Of a stretch of 22,489 nt of DNA, positions 6,913 to 14,938 are shown piece after piece. Within the stretch, counting starts at the first letter, position 1; the number at the start of each line of letters is the position of its first letter. Position numbers and translations under genes: made by a program. Where the stretch lies: contig DIYG01000074.1 in the NCBI GenBank assembly GCA_002428935.1, forward strand, positions 1 to 22,489, written 5' to 3'. The notes under the pieces are model-generated. The model did not search any database. It was not told where the DNA came from and saw only the letters and a program-made list of their open reading frames with translations. The DNA comes from Halieaceae bacterium UBA6060 (GTDB taxonomy: Bacteria > Pseudomonadota > Gammaproteobacteria > Pseudomonadales > Halieaceae).

Positions 6913-8211
6913 ATGTCAGATCGACTGAGCACTGATCTCGCCACGGTGGGTGTCGCGCAGGTAATGGTGATCCTCAAACCCGGTCTTTCCAGCGCCAAGG
7001 CGGTAACCCAGGCCGCCCTGAGTATGTCACCCCTGAGATCGACAGGTGCCTTACAAAGCCGCGTGGCCTCTTTGGGGGTGACGTCGTTGCAAAAGCATTT
7101 CCAAACTTCGGAGCTAACCCTCGATAGTGCCCTTGCCGCTTCTGTGGATGCCGCGTCGCCGTTGGTGCCTCAGGTTGCACCGCCGTCCGTACGTTACTTT
7201 CCAAACTTGGGTGTCATGCTCGGGCATACGGACCGGGCAGGGCTGAAAGCGCTTCGTCAGTCAGCGTCAGTGGATTCCGTGCAGGGTGCGCCGCAGTTAC
7301 TGCGCATTCGCCCAAATCGAGTTGCCGCCGCGAAAATGGACCACAAACTCACCTGGGGCATACGTCGGATCAAAGCCCACAAGCTTTGGGAGAAGGGGTT
7401 TACGGGAGAGGGCGTATTGATCGGTCACCTGGATACAGGTGTCGACGGCGGGCATGCCGTGTTCCGCAAGGGCGCCATAGCCTCGTTTGCGGAGTTCGAT
7501 GCCCTGGGTTTTCAAACACAAAACACTACCGCTTATGACAGTGAAGACCATGGCACTCATACGGCGGCCACTATTGCCGGGCGACCGGTATCGGGGCGGC
7601 GCGTGGGTGTCGCTCCAGGGGCTGCGCTGGCCAGCGCGGTTGTCATCGAAGGTGGCAACGTGATTGCGCGGGTTCTTGGTGGTATGGACTGGGCTATCGG
7701 TCAGGGCGTTAAAATTCTCAATATGTCGTTGGGTTTTCCCGGTTATGTTGAAGAATTCTTGGGTCTGACGCGAGTCATCCGCGCCCAGGGTATCTTGCCG
7801 GTGTTCGCTGTTGGTAATGAGGGGGCGGGCACCTCGCGCTCCCCGGGCAATTATCACGAAGCCCTCAGCGTAGGTGCGATGAGTTACAAAGGGCGGGTGG
7901 CGGATTTTTCCTCGAGCATGCGTTTTAAGCGGGCCATCGATCCGGTGGTACCCGATCTCGTCGCGCCCGGTGTGGGTATCGTGTCGGCAAAGCCCGGTAA
8001 GGGGTATCAGGAGATGGACGGGTCCTCGATGGCTACACCACACATTTCGGGCCTTGCCGCGCTTCTGTGGCAGGCGGTGCCTGACGCCAGCGCCAGTGAC
8101 ATTGAGTCTGTCATTTACGAGTCCTGCCGGCGAGGTAACATGCCCGTGGAGCGCGCAAACCGTGGCCTGCCTGATGGCATCAAGGCGCTAAAGCTGCTTC
8201 AATCGTCTTAG
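6913..8211 (+). CDS. subtilisin-like serine protease (S8), leaderless
   Basis: Residues ~150-432 are an S8 catalytic domain with the full triad: D174 in GHLDTGVDG, H213 in EDHGTHTA, S372 in DGSSMATPHISG, plus the oxyanion asparagine N302 in AVGNEGAG. Residues ~13-130 form an N-terminal domain with an I9-propeptide-like pattern: strand VAQVMVILKPG at the start, RYFPNLGVMLGHTD, and a final helix/strand ALRQSASVDSVQGAPQL. No signal peptide or membrane segment is seen, so the protease is probably intracellular, unlike typical secreted subtilases. The ATG follows AGAGGACG by about 5 bases. The next gene, 27 bases downstream, encodes a free-standing protein with a similar propeptide-like fold, a likely inhibitor or folding partner. 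The gene diverges from the V8 protease/hydrolase pair. Confidence 0.92.
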   Translation: MSDRLSTDLATVGVAQVMVILKPGLSSAKAVTQAALSMSPLRSTGALQSRVASLGVTSLQKHFQTSELTLDSALAASVDAASPLVPQVAPPSVRYFPNLGVMLGHTDRAGLKALRQSASVDSVQGAPQLLRIRPNRVAAAKMDHKLTWGIRRIKAHKLWEKGFTGEGVLIGHLDTGVDGGHAVFRKGAIASFAEFDALGFQTQNTTAYDSEDHGTHTAATIAGRPVSGRRVGVAPGAALASAVVIEGGNVIARVLGGMDWAIGQGVKILNMSLGFPGYVEEFLGLTRVIRAQGILPVFAVGNEGAGTSRSPGNYHEALSVGAMSYKGRVADFSSSMRFKRAIDPVVPDLVAPGVGIVSAKPGKGYQEMDGSSMATPHISGLAALLWQAVPDASASDIESVIYESCRRGNMPVERANRGLPDGIKALKLLQSS

Positions 8212-8238
8212 GCATTAGTGCCGGGAGGGGTGCAACCT

Positions 8239-8541
8239 ATGAGCGCAAAGATCGATCCGTCGCTGAACGCAGCGTTACAGTCGGGCGACGAAGAGGCCGT
8301 GCAGGTTGTCGTGTCCCTAAAACAACCTGCGGAGGGGGTGTTAAGTTCCGACGAAACCCGCGCGAAGGTGAATGCCCTCCTGGAAGCCGTCCGTAAGGAA
8401 ACCGGCCAGAGACCTAAGCGATTCAACGTGTTCGCTTACATGGGTTCTTTTGCATTGGAAGCTCAGCCCAAGATGGTCCGCGCCCTTTTGTCCCATGAGG
8501 ATGAAATCGACGGTGCGGTGTTCAATCAGGTCAAGGAGTAG
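8239..8541 (+). CDS. stand-alone I9 propeptide-like protein, 100 aa
   Basis: The protein shows a beta-alpha-beta-beta-alpha-beta pattern like subtilase propeptides (inhibitor I9): AVQVVVSLKQPAE, helix RAKVNALLEAVRKETG, strands KRFNVFAYMGSFALEA, helix KMVRALLSHEDEID, end GAVFNQV. Its first strand and its last third resemble the N-terminal domain of the subtilase just upstream (V-x-V-x-LKPG and F-x-x-x-G-x-x-L then V-D-x-V). The ATG at 8239 is preceded by GGGAGGGG (8223-8230), which rules out the GTG at 8218 inside that region. No signal peptide is present. I infer an intracellular inhibitor or chaperone of the neighbouring protease. The pairing is strongly suggested by fold pattern and the 27-base gap, but binding is not shown. 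Confidence 0.7.
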   Translation: MSAKIDPSLNAALQSGDEEAVQVVVSLKQPAEGVLSSDETRAKVNALLEAVRKETGQRPKRFNVFAYMGSFALEAQPKMVRALLSHEDEIDGAVFNQVKE

Positions 8542-8821
8542 CGACCGTTGGGCATTTTCGCCGCCTTCTGGTTCTTCCTCTCTTTAGGTGCACATCGTTG
8601 ATGTTTGAGGATGTGTAACGATCGGCCGGCATATCGGCCTGGCTCTTCAGGCAAGCCCTACTAAATCTATATTTATCAATAACATATGGCCATTAAAGAT
8701 CGGCCATTGACTGATTTGCTCGACAAGCGCTACGATCGGTCATCACTTAGGCCAATAATGGCATGTATCATTCTTATGATATTGATCAATATAGAAAAAT
8801 ATTTAAAAGAAACCGGCCAAT
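8542..8821. promoter_or_regulatory. fic upstream region with repeated GGCCA(A/T)T boxes
   Basis: In the 280 bases before fic, a short box recurs: GGCCATT at 8688, GGCCATT at 8702, GGTCATC at 8738, GGCCAAT at 8750 and GGCCAAT at 8815, the last reaching the base before the ATG. The second half of this stretch is strongly AT-rich. A small hairpin (GGCCG 8624-8628 / CGGCC 8635-8639) lies nearer the preceding gene. The arrangement looks like repeated binding sites for a regulator, possibly the winged helix of Fic itself. No clear -35/-10 pair and no strong ribosome binding site were found. Confidence 0.45.
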
Positions 8822-10018
8822 ATGCCTAAAGAATCACTATCGCGCATTGAACCTATGCGGATTGAGTGTGCGCCAGAGGCGATTGCCGATCTCCTTGCGG
8901 ACGTGTCGGCGGCCAGCGCAAAACTGGGTGTGCAACTGCACCCACAAACGGCCGCCAGTCTTGCCTCGGTGGTGCGAATCATGAACACGTACTACTCAAA
9001 TCTTATCGAAGGGCACAACACATTGCCTCTGGATATAGAGCGTGCCCTAAGCGGTGATCTTGACGAGGTCGAGGGGCAACGGGACTTACAGATAGAAGCA
9101 GCGGCTCATGTCAGAGTACAGGCGGCCGTTGATGCCATGGCCGATGAAGGCAAGCTGCCGGAGCCTGCCTCAGCAGGGTTTATTTGCTGGTTGCACAAAG
9201 AGTTTTATCGGGATGCCTCCGATGAGATGTTGACCATTAAGGGAAAGGATCGGAAGTTCATGATGGTGCCTGGGGAGTGGCGTTCAGGGGCCGACCAAGA
9301 CAATGTTGTCGGGCGACACCTACCGCCAAGCAGCGACTCTGTGCCGACATTTATGGATCGATTTGAGCGGCGATACGTCCTTCGTGATTTGGGTGCTGGC
9401 GCCCGGATTCTAGCTATGGCAACGGCACATCATCGTTTCAACTACATCCATCCATTCCCAGATGGGAATGGGCGAGTAAGTCGTCTTATGTCCCATGCCA
9501 TGGCGGCGTATGCAGGAATTGGGGCTCATGGTTTGTGGTCGATCTCTCGAGGCATGGCCCTGGGTCTGCAAAACAGGGGCGACTACAAAAGAATGATGAG
9601 CCTGGCGGACTCTCCGCGGGCGGGTGCTCTGGATGGTAGGGGTAACCTTTCTTTGCGAGCCCTTGAGGAGTTCACCGAGTGGTTCCTCCGAGTATGTCTT
9701 GATCAGCTTACATTCATGTCATCACTTTATGACCTGGACAGCTTTAGCCATAGGCTTCAGAAGTTGGTGGATCGCTCTGATACGCTCAAGCCAGAGTCAT
9801 ACTTATTGTTGGACGAGGCTTTTCGTCGCGGTGCGTTTGAGCGTGGGCAAGTAGCACGTATTACCGGGATGCCTGAGCGTTCCGCTCGTCGTGTGTTGAA
9901 GCAGCTTGTTGATGACGAAGGGCTGTTAGCGTCGTCGACCCCCAAGGGGCCTGTTTCCTTGCGTTTCCCAGCAGCGCATCTACCAACGCTGTTGCCGAAT
10001 TTGTTTGCAGGCCACTAA
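8822..10018 (+). CDS. fic: Fic-family protein with C-terminal winged helix
   Basis: The Fic signature is complete: H210-PFPDGNGR-VS-R221, where the histidine and the GNGR loop bind ATP for AMP transfer to hydroxyl side chains of target proteins. An N-terminal inhibitory motif is present, S59-NLI-E63-G64, matching (S/T)xxxE(G/N); E63 should clamp the active-site arginine and keep the enzyme off, as in class II Fic proteins. Residues ~325-398 look like a winged helix-turn-helix (GQVARITGMPERSARRVLKQL), the usual third domain of this subfamily, so DNA binding and autoregulation are plausible. Length (398 aa) is normal. No antitoxin gene lies next to it, as expected when the inhibitory helix is in cis. 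Translation starts without a clear Shine-Dalgarno, immediately after a GGCCAAT box. Confidence 0.93.
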   Translation: MPKESLSRIEPMRIECAPEAIADLLADVSAASAKLGVQLHPQTAASLASVVRIMNTYYSNLIEGHNTLPLDIERALSGDLDEVEGQRDLQIEAAAHVRVQAAVDAMADEGKLPEPASAGFICWLHKEFYRDASDEMLTIKGKDRKFMMVPGEWRSGADQDNVVGRHLPPSSDSVPTFMDRFERRYVLRDLGAGARILAMATAHHRFNYIHPFPDGNGRVSRLMSHAMAAYAGIGAHGLWSISRGMALGLQNRGDYKRMMSLADSPRAGALDGRGNLSLRALEEFTEWFLRVCLDQLTFMSSLYDLDSFSHRLQKLVDRSDTLKPESYLLLDEAFRRGAFERGQVARITGMPERSARRVLKQLVDDEGLLASSTPKGPVSLRFPAAHLPTLLPNLFAGH

Positions 10019-10122
10019 GGGCCGGCTGAGGTTACCTCTCTTTCACTGCGGCCACTTCTCTTACATGGGTGGACTGTTCCGATCGTTGTCCCAGAACAAT
10101 AAAAGCACTAGGCGCGGGATGA

Positions 10123-10662
10123 TCAGCGTCGGTTTTCCCCCGGATACTGCCGCAAGGTCAAGGTATTCCCCCGCTGCGTAAACTCGATGTACTTCAGAAA
10201 GCTCATGCCCAGCAACACTTCGCGCATCTGCAAGCCCGGGGCAATGGATGCTTCCACACCTTCCAGGCGAATATCACCAATACCGACTTCTGCCAGCCGC
10301 GTGTGGTAGCTCCGCGACGGACCGTTCGCCGTATTAGTGACGAAGCTGCGACCTCGGGGCAGTTCCAGTCTCTCGGCAAGGGCCGCAGGGATCGCCACAC
10401 CGGTGGCACCCGTATCGAGAAGGAACTCCACGGGCTGACCATTGATGGTGCCTGCGGTGACGTAGTGACCCATGCGATTTCGTCGCAGCTGTACTTCGCG
10501 CACACCGTTCTCTCCCACGGCGGTATTCACCGCCTGGTTGGGGTTGCGCTGACGGTCTAGCACGTCGCTGAAATAAAGGGTCAACAGGCCGAGCAGGGCT
10601 ATCCAGGCAAGCACCTGCATTGCCGTGCCCATCCGCCGTTGTTCCTGGGGTGCCTCGTTCAC
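10123..10662 (-). CDS. membrane-anchored retropepsin-like aspartic protease
   Basis: The protein belongs to the clan AA retropepsin-like family found in many proteobacteria (the TIGR02281 type). A single transmembrane helix spans about residues 15-31 (VLAWIALLGLLTLYF), followed by a linker and one aspartic protease domain with FLLDTGATGVAIP (D83-T84-G85), VGIGDIRLEGVEA, and LLGMSFLKYIEF near the end. With a single DTG motif it should act as a homodimer. The N-terminus should be inside and the protease domain in the periplasm. The GTG start is preceded by GAGGTAGA on the minus strand. It is convergent with fic and divergent from the lipid operon. The substrate is unknown. Confidence 0.88.
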   Translation of the reverse strand: MNEAPQEQRRMGTAMQVLAWIALLGLLTLYFSDVLDRQRNPNQAVNTAVGENGVREVQLRRNRMGHYVTAGTINGQPVEFLLDTGATGVAIPAALAERLELPRGRSFVTNTANGPSRSYHTRLAEVGIGDIRLEGVEASIAPGLQMREVLLGMSFLKYIEFTQRGNTLTLRQYPGENRR

Positions 10663-10883
10663 ACTCTACCTCAGCTTTTCCTGTGCCTAGATGATACGCC
10701 AGGGACCCAAATTGGACCCCTACCAAAGCGCATTTGCCTGTTATTATCGACTGTCCAATTACAATAAAGTGCCCAGGACGCAGCGATGGTCAAAGACGGA
10801 AGTGCGACAAGCGCGGTCAGGGAATCGGTCGTACCAGGGGGTCGAGCCGAGTTTTGCGTCTTCCGTGAAACGGGGTTGGCGCC

Positions 10884-13190
10884 ATGAGCAAGGAAGCCTG
10901 GATCGGTCTTAAGTCCCGTGAACGCGTCATCGTGATTCTCGACGTCGCTCACAGCATTGAACAACAGGAACTCGAGCGTTACCTGCGCGCGGCCATCCAT
11001 GAGCACGCCATCGACGCCGAGCTCCATGAATGCGTCCTACCCATCGCCCGCGACCCTGAAAATCCACCGACCAGTCAGCTAGAGCCGCTGTTGGCCTTAC
11101 CCGGGGACACGGCGGTGCTGCCCTTGCGGGTGGTTTGGAAGACGTCCCTCCAGGAAAAAACCACCCGGCCACGGGTACGCGATTTGCTCTTTGGCAATCC
11201 GAGGCGACCGAAACCCGCGCGAGCAAGGCGCATTTTACGCAACCATCCAGAGCGAGTGGTTTGTGTGGCGGGTCGTTCGGCGACCATCGATGAGCTGCGC
11301 GACCGGTTAACGGAGCGTCAGGGGGTTGAATCCACCACGAGTGCCCTGGCAGCGTTTATCGCCGGTCAGGCCGGTCTCGCTCTGGATGTAGCGGAGCGGC
11401 GTCTGCAGGGCAGTCGCTACAAGGTGCCCCGCAGTGTCGCCAACAACCTTCTGAGCAGCTACAAGTTTCGCCAGGCCCTGGAGGAGGTGTCCGAAGAAAC
11501 AGGCCGCAGCACCGACGATTTACTGAGCGAGTCCGAAGAGATCATGCGGGAACTGATCTCAAGGCCCCAGCCGTTCTGGCTAGACGTGATGGCCCAGCTC
11601 AACCACTGGGTGATGCGCCTGGGCTACGACGCCGATGTGGTTATCAATCGCGAGGGCCTGGAGCGGGTCCGGCAGTGGTCTCGGGAGTACCCCACGGCAT
11701 TGCTTTGGACCCATAAGACCCATGTCGATGGCTTTGCCATGAACTCCGTGTTCTTCGACAACGACTTTCCCAATCCCCATATCCTCGGTGGGGTGAACAT
11801 GGCGTTTGCCGGTCTTGGCTTTGTGGCGCGGCACGCGGGCGGTATTTTTATTCGTCGTAGTTTCCAGGACGATCCTCTCTACAAGACCGTGTTGCGGCAG
11901 TACATCGGTTATCTGATGGAGAAACGTTTCCCCCTGTCCTGGGCCTTCGAGGGTACGCGTTCCCGGGTCGGTAAGCTCATGCCGCCGCGCTACGGTCTGC
12001 TCAAGTATGTGATGGATTCGGCCCATGCCACGGGGGCGCGGAATCTGCACATCATTCCCGTATCCATTAGCTACGACCTTATCGGCGACGTGCGCGACTA
12101 CGCTCTACTTGAGTCCGGTGCCACGAAACGACCTGAGAGCCTGAGCTGGTTCATCGGCTATCTGCGCGGTCTTCGCCAACCCATGGGCAAAATCTATTTC
12201 GATTTTGGCGAGCCAGTAATACTCGATCATGTGCCTTCGCCAGAAGATCCTCGGGAACTACAGCGGGTGGCGTTTGCTGTGGGTGTAGAGGTTAATCGCG
12301 TTACCCCGATTACCCTGCCGTCGCTTATCTGCATGGTGCTGCTGGGTTCGGCACCCCAGGCGTTGACTGCCGAAGAGCTGTCATCGGAGTTGAACGCGCT
12401 CACGGACTGGGCGCGCAAGCGGAATATTTCTCTAACTCAGGATCTTGAGGAACTGGACGCGGCTCATATCGAGAGCCTCACCGAGAAGATGAGTTCCACG
12501 GGGCTCCTCACCCGTTATGACGACGGTCCCGAGTGCGTGTACACCATCGCCGCAGAGCAGCACACGGTTGCTAGCTACTACCGCAACACGGTCATCCACT
12601 TCTTCCTCAATAAAGCTATCGCGGAGCTGGCCCTACAGCATTTGGTGCAGCAGGACCTTGTGGGGCCCGAGGAGTTTTGGGCCGAGGCCGAGCGGCTCCG
12701 CGACAGTTTCAAGTTCGAGTTTTTCTACGCGCCCAAAGATGAGTTTCGCCGCGATATCACCGATGAGCTCTCGCGCTATCAGCCGGGTTGGGAAGCCGCC
12801 CTGTTGGAGCCCGGCGCTGCTGCAAAACTGTTTTCCCGCTTGCAGCCGCGGATGGCTCACGGAGTGTTGTTGCCTTTCGCCGAGGCCTATCGCGTGGTGG
12901 CTGATGTGCTGGCGCGGCAAAATACCTCGGAAGTCCTCAGCGAGAAAGATTGCGTACAGCAGTGTCTCGCCTACGGTCGGCAAGCTTATCTGCAGCGCCG
13001 TATCAGCTCTGAAGCCTCTATTGGGCAACTGTTTTTCCGCAACGGTTATCGCTTGATGGAGAATCTGGATCTTCTCGAGGTGGGGGATCAGGGCGCGGAA
13101 TGCCTCGCCGAGCGTCGCCTGTTGGTCGCCCAGGCTTTTCGTGAGTTGCAGCGCCGTATCGAACGCGTGCGCGCCGCAGCGATCCCGTGA
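10884..13190 (+). CDS. plsB: PlsB-type glycerol-3-phosphate O-acyltransferase
   Basis: The enzyme family acylates glycerol-3-phosphate at position 1, the first step of phospholipid and neutral-lipid synthesis at the inner membrane. The acyltransferase motifs are all present: H277-KTHV-D282 (HX4D, catalytic), GGIFIRRSF (G319-R325), FEGTRSR (F355-R361) and IIPVSISYD. The long C-terminal half also follows PlsB (TAEELSSELN, ASYYRNTVIHFFLNKAI). At 768 aa it is shorter than the ~807 aa of E. coli PlsB. The N-terminus starts about where E. coli residue 35-40 aligns, and an in-frame TGA at 10866-10868 shows the start cannot lie further upstream. It is probably co-transcribed with the WS/DGAT gene 83 bases downstream. 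It may be the housekeeping enzyme or a paralogue dedicated to storage lipid; the motifs cannot decide. Confidence 0.88.
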   Translation: MSKEAWIGLKSRERVIVILDVAHSIEQQELERYLRAAIHEHAIDAELHECVLPIARDPENPPTSQLEPLLALPGDTAVLPLRVVWKTSLQEKTTRPRVRDLLFGNPRRPKPARARRILRNHPERVVCVAGRSATIDELRDRLTERQGVESTTSALAAFIAGQAGLALDVAERRLQGSRYKVPRSVANNLLSSYKFRQALEEVSEETGRSTDDLLSESEEIMRELISRPQPFWLDVMAQLNHWVMRLGYDADVVINREGLERVRQWSREYPTALLWTHKTHVDGFAMNSVFFDNDFPNPHILGGVNMAFAGLGFVARHAGGIFIRRSFQDDPLYKTVLRQYIGYLMEKRFPLSWAFEGTRSRVGKLMPPRYGLLKYVMDSAHATGARNLHIIPVSISYDLIGDVRDYALLESGATKRPESLSWFIGYLRGLRQPMGKIYFDFGEPVILDHVPSPEDPRELQRVAFAVGVEVNRVTPITLPSLICMVLLGSAPQALTAEELSSELNALTDWARKRNISLTQDLEELDAAHIESLTEKMSSTGLLTRYDDGPECVYTIAAEQHTVASYYRNTVIHFFLNKAIAELALQHLVQQDLVGPEEFWAEAERLRDSFKFEFFYAPKDEFRRDITDELSRYQPGWEAALLEPGAAAKLFSRLQPRMAHGVLLPFAEAYRVVADVLARQNTSEVLSEKDCVQQCLAYGRQAYLQRRISSEASIGQLFFRNGYRLMENLDLLEVGDQGAECLAERRLLVAQAFRELQRRIERVRAAAIP

Positions 13191-13273
13191 AGTAAAATCA
13201 ACACGAGCACCGCTCTCAAGGAGCGCTGCCCGTTTATCCGCGATGTAGATCGCCACAGTACAAGGCCAATGCC

Positions 13274-14938
13274 ATGCATCAGCTGAGCCCGCAGGACGCA
13301 CAGTTCCTGTACGCCGAAACCGAGCACAACCTCACCCACGTGACGAGCGTGGCGATCTACGACCCATCGACGGTGCCCGGTGGGGAAGTTGTGCGGTACA
13401 CGGACATCATCGCCCATATGCGCGAGCGTCTGGCCTACAACCCCTTGTTCTTCCGTCGTCTGCTGCGGCTGCCCCTGGAAATCGATTACCCCTACTGGAT
13501 CGAAGATGAGTACTTCGATCTCGAATACCACATGCAGCACGGCCGCTTACCGGAGCCCGGTGACTGGCGGCAATTCTGTATCCACATGGCGCGTTATCAC
13601 AGTCGCCCGCTGGATATGAATCGTCCGCCCTGGGAAGTCTTTGTTATCGAGGGTCTGGATAACGTCGAGGGGTTACCTAAGGGCTGTTATGCCATCGCGA
13701 CAAAGATCCATCACGCGGCGGTGGACGGGGCTTCGCTGATGAAGTTCTTTGCCACCATTGCCGACAAAGACAATCGCGGTACACCGATGGTCCCCCTCGA
13801 GGAGCCGACCATCGAGGGCGGCGAGATACCGCCCATGCCCGCTCTGGTATCGCGAGCTGTGCGCAACAATCTTCGTTCACCCCTGCGTATCGCCGAGACG
13901 GTGATGCGCGCTGCCCCCGGTCTGGTCCAGGCGGCGCAGGATTCCGTGGCTCGGCGGGACGGCACGGAAAAGCCCTCCGTACCGCCAACGCGATTCAACG
14001 TGGATTTGTCGCCCCACAAGATGTTTGACGCCCGGGTTGTACCTCTGGAGGACCTAAAGCGCATTAAAAACTTGCAGCCTGGCGTGACCGTCAACGATGT
14101 GGTCTTGGCCATTTGCTCTGGAGCATTGCGGCGTTATCTCATGGCGCACAACGAGCTGCCGGAAGATCCCCTCGTAGCTTGGGTGCCCATCAATGCCCGA
14201 CCTCGGGGGCGCGATGGTGGCGACATGCCTGGCAACAACATCTCGGCCATGACCACACCAATCTTTACGGACGTGGCCGATCCTCTGGCGCGACTCAAGC
14301 GCATCAACCAATCCACGAGGGCTAGCAAAGAAGCACGTTCGGGAATCTCTGCGCGATTGATGACCGACATAACCAAGCACGTGCCTGCGGCCACGCAAAT
14401 TCTCGCCAGTAGACTGTTGCTGCGCAGCGGTGCAGCGGCCCGCATGTGCAATCTGTTTATCTCCAATGTGCCCGGCCCCCAGGTGCCCATGTACATGAAT
14501 GGGGCCCGCATGGTCCGCAGTGTGGGTCTGGCACCTCTGGCGGACGGTATGGGGCTATTTATTGGCACCCCAAGCTATGACGGACAGATGAGTTTTAACG
14601 TGATCTCTACCCGAGAGCTGCTTCCCGATATCGAGTTCTTCATGACCTGTCTGGAGGATTCTCTGGCAGAGCTTTTAGCGCTCGCAGACGAACAGACTGC
14701 GCCCGTACCCCGTAAAAAAACAAAAGCCGGGGCAACTCGGGCACGGAAGACACCCGCTCGCCGTAAAGCGGCGACAAAAGCCGAGACAGGCGGCGGTGGT
14801 AGCGCGCCCAAAAAAGCGGTGGCCAAGAAAAAAACCGTGAGGAGAAAAGCGTCTGCAAAGACCGCCGCGAAAGCCCAAGCGAAGACTCGCGCGAAAGCCG
14901 CGCCGAAGCGCTCTAGCAAAGCGAGATCATCGTCGTGA
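13274..14938 (+). CDS. wax ester synthase/diacylglycerol acyltransferase (WS/DGAT)
   Basis: Members of this family join an acyl-CoA to a fatty alcohol or diacylglycerol, making wax esters or triacylglycerol. The catalytic motif is H146-HAAVDG (HHxxxDG). PLDMNRPPWE at ~112-121, NDVVLAICSGALRRYL and the SNVPGPQVP segment in the C-terminal domain are further family marks. The first ~476 residues cover the normal enzyme length. Residues ~477-554 are an unusual tail rich in Lys, Ala, Arg and Thr (KKTKAGATRARK, PKKAVAKKKTVRRKASAK), like the C-terminus of histone H1 or AlgP. It should be disordered and strongly basic. It sits downstream of the PlsB-type gene, so both may feed storage-lipid synthesis. 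AAGG (13262-13265) lies before the ATG. Its stop overlaps the start of the next gene. Confidence 0.92.
   Translation: MHQLSPQDAQFLYAETEHNLTHVTSVAIYDPSTVPGGEVVRYTDIIAHMRERLAYNPLFFRRLLRLPLEIDYPYWIEDEYFDLEYHMQHGRLPEPGDWRQFCIHMARYHSRPLDMNRPPWEVFVIEGLDNVEGLPKGCYAIATKIHHAAVDGASLMKFFATIADKDNRGTPMVPLEEPTIEGGEIPPMPALVSRAVRNNLRSPLRIAETVMRAAPGLVQAAQDSVARRDGTEKPSVPPTRFNVDLSPHKMFDARVVPLEDLKRIKNLQPGVTVNDVVLAICSGALRRYLMAHNELPEDPLVAWVPINARPRGRDGGDMPGNNISAMTTPIFTDVADPLARLKRINQSTRASKEARSGISARLMTDITKHVPAATQILASRLLLRSGAAARMCNLFISNVPGPQVPMYMNGARMVRSVGLAPLADGMGLFIGTPSYDGQMSFNVISTRELLPDIEFFMTCLEDSLAELLALADEQTAPVPRKKTKAGATRARKTPARRKAATKAETGGGGSAPKKAVAKKKTVRRKASAKTAAKAQAKTRAKAAPKRSSKARSSS

Noticed and set aside
8218..8238. 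GTG start seven codons before the I9-like protein
   Set aside because: The strong GGGAGGGG ribosome binding site lies inside this segment and serves the ATG at 8239.
8624..8639. GGCCG/CGGCC hairpin as terminator of the subtilase operon
   Set aside because: Only five base pairs and no T-run after it on either strand; may be part of the GGCC-rich fic control region instead.
10691..10912. 73-aa plus-strand ORF before the PlsB-type gene
   Set aside because: Low-complexity Arg/Ser-rich translation without ribosome binding site, overlapping the true gene start in another frame.
11580..12050. 156-aa minus-strand ORF inside the PlsB-type gene
   Set aside because: Shadow frame covering the conserved acyltransferase motifs of the plus strand.
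14575..14919. Phe/Ala-rich hydrophobic minus-strand ORF, membrane-protein-like
   Set aside because: It is the antisense reading of the Lys/Ala-rich tail codons of the WS/DGAT gene, which automatically gives Phe, Leu and Ala runs.
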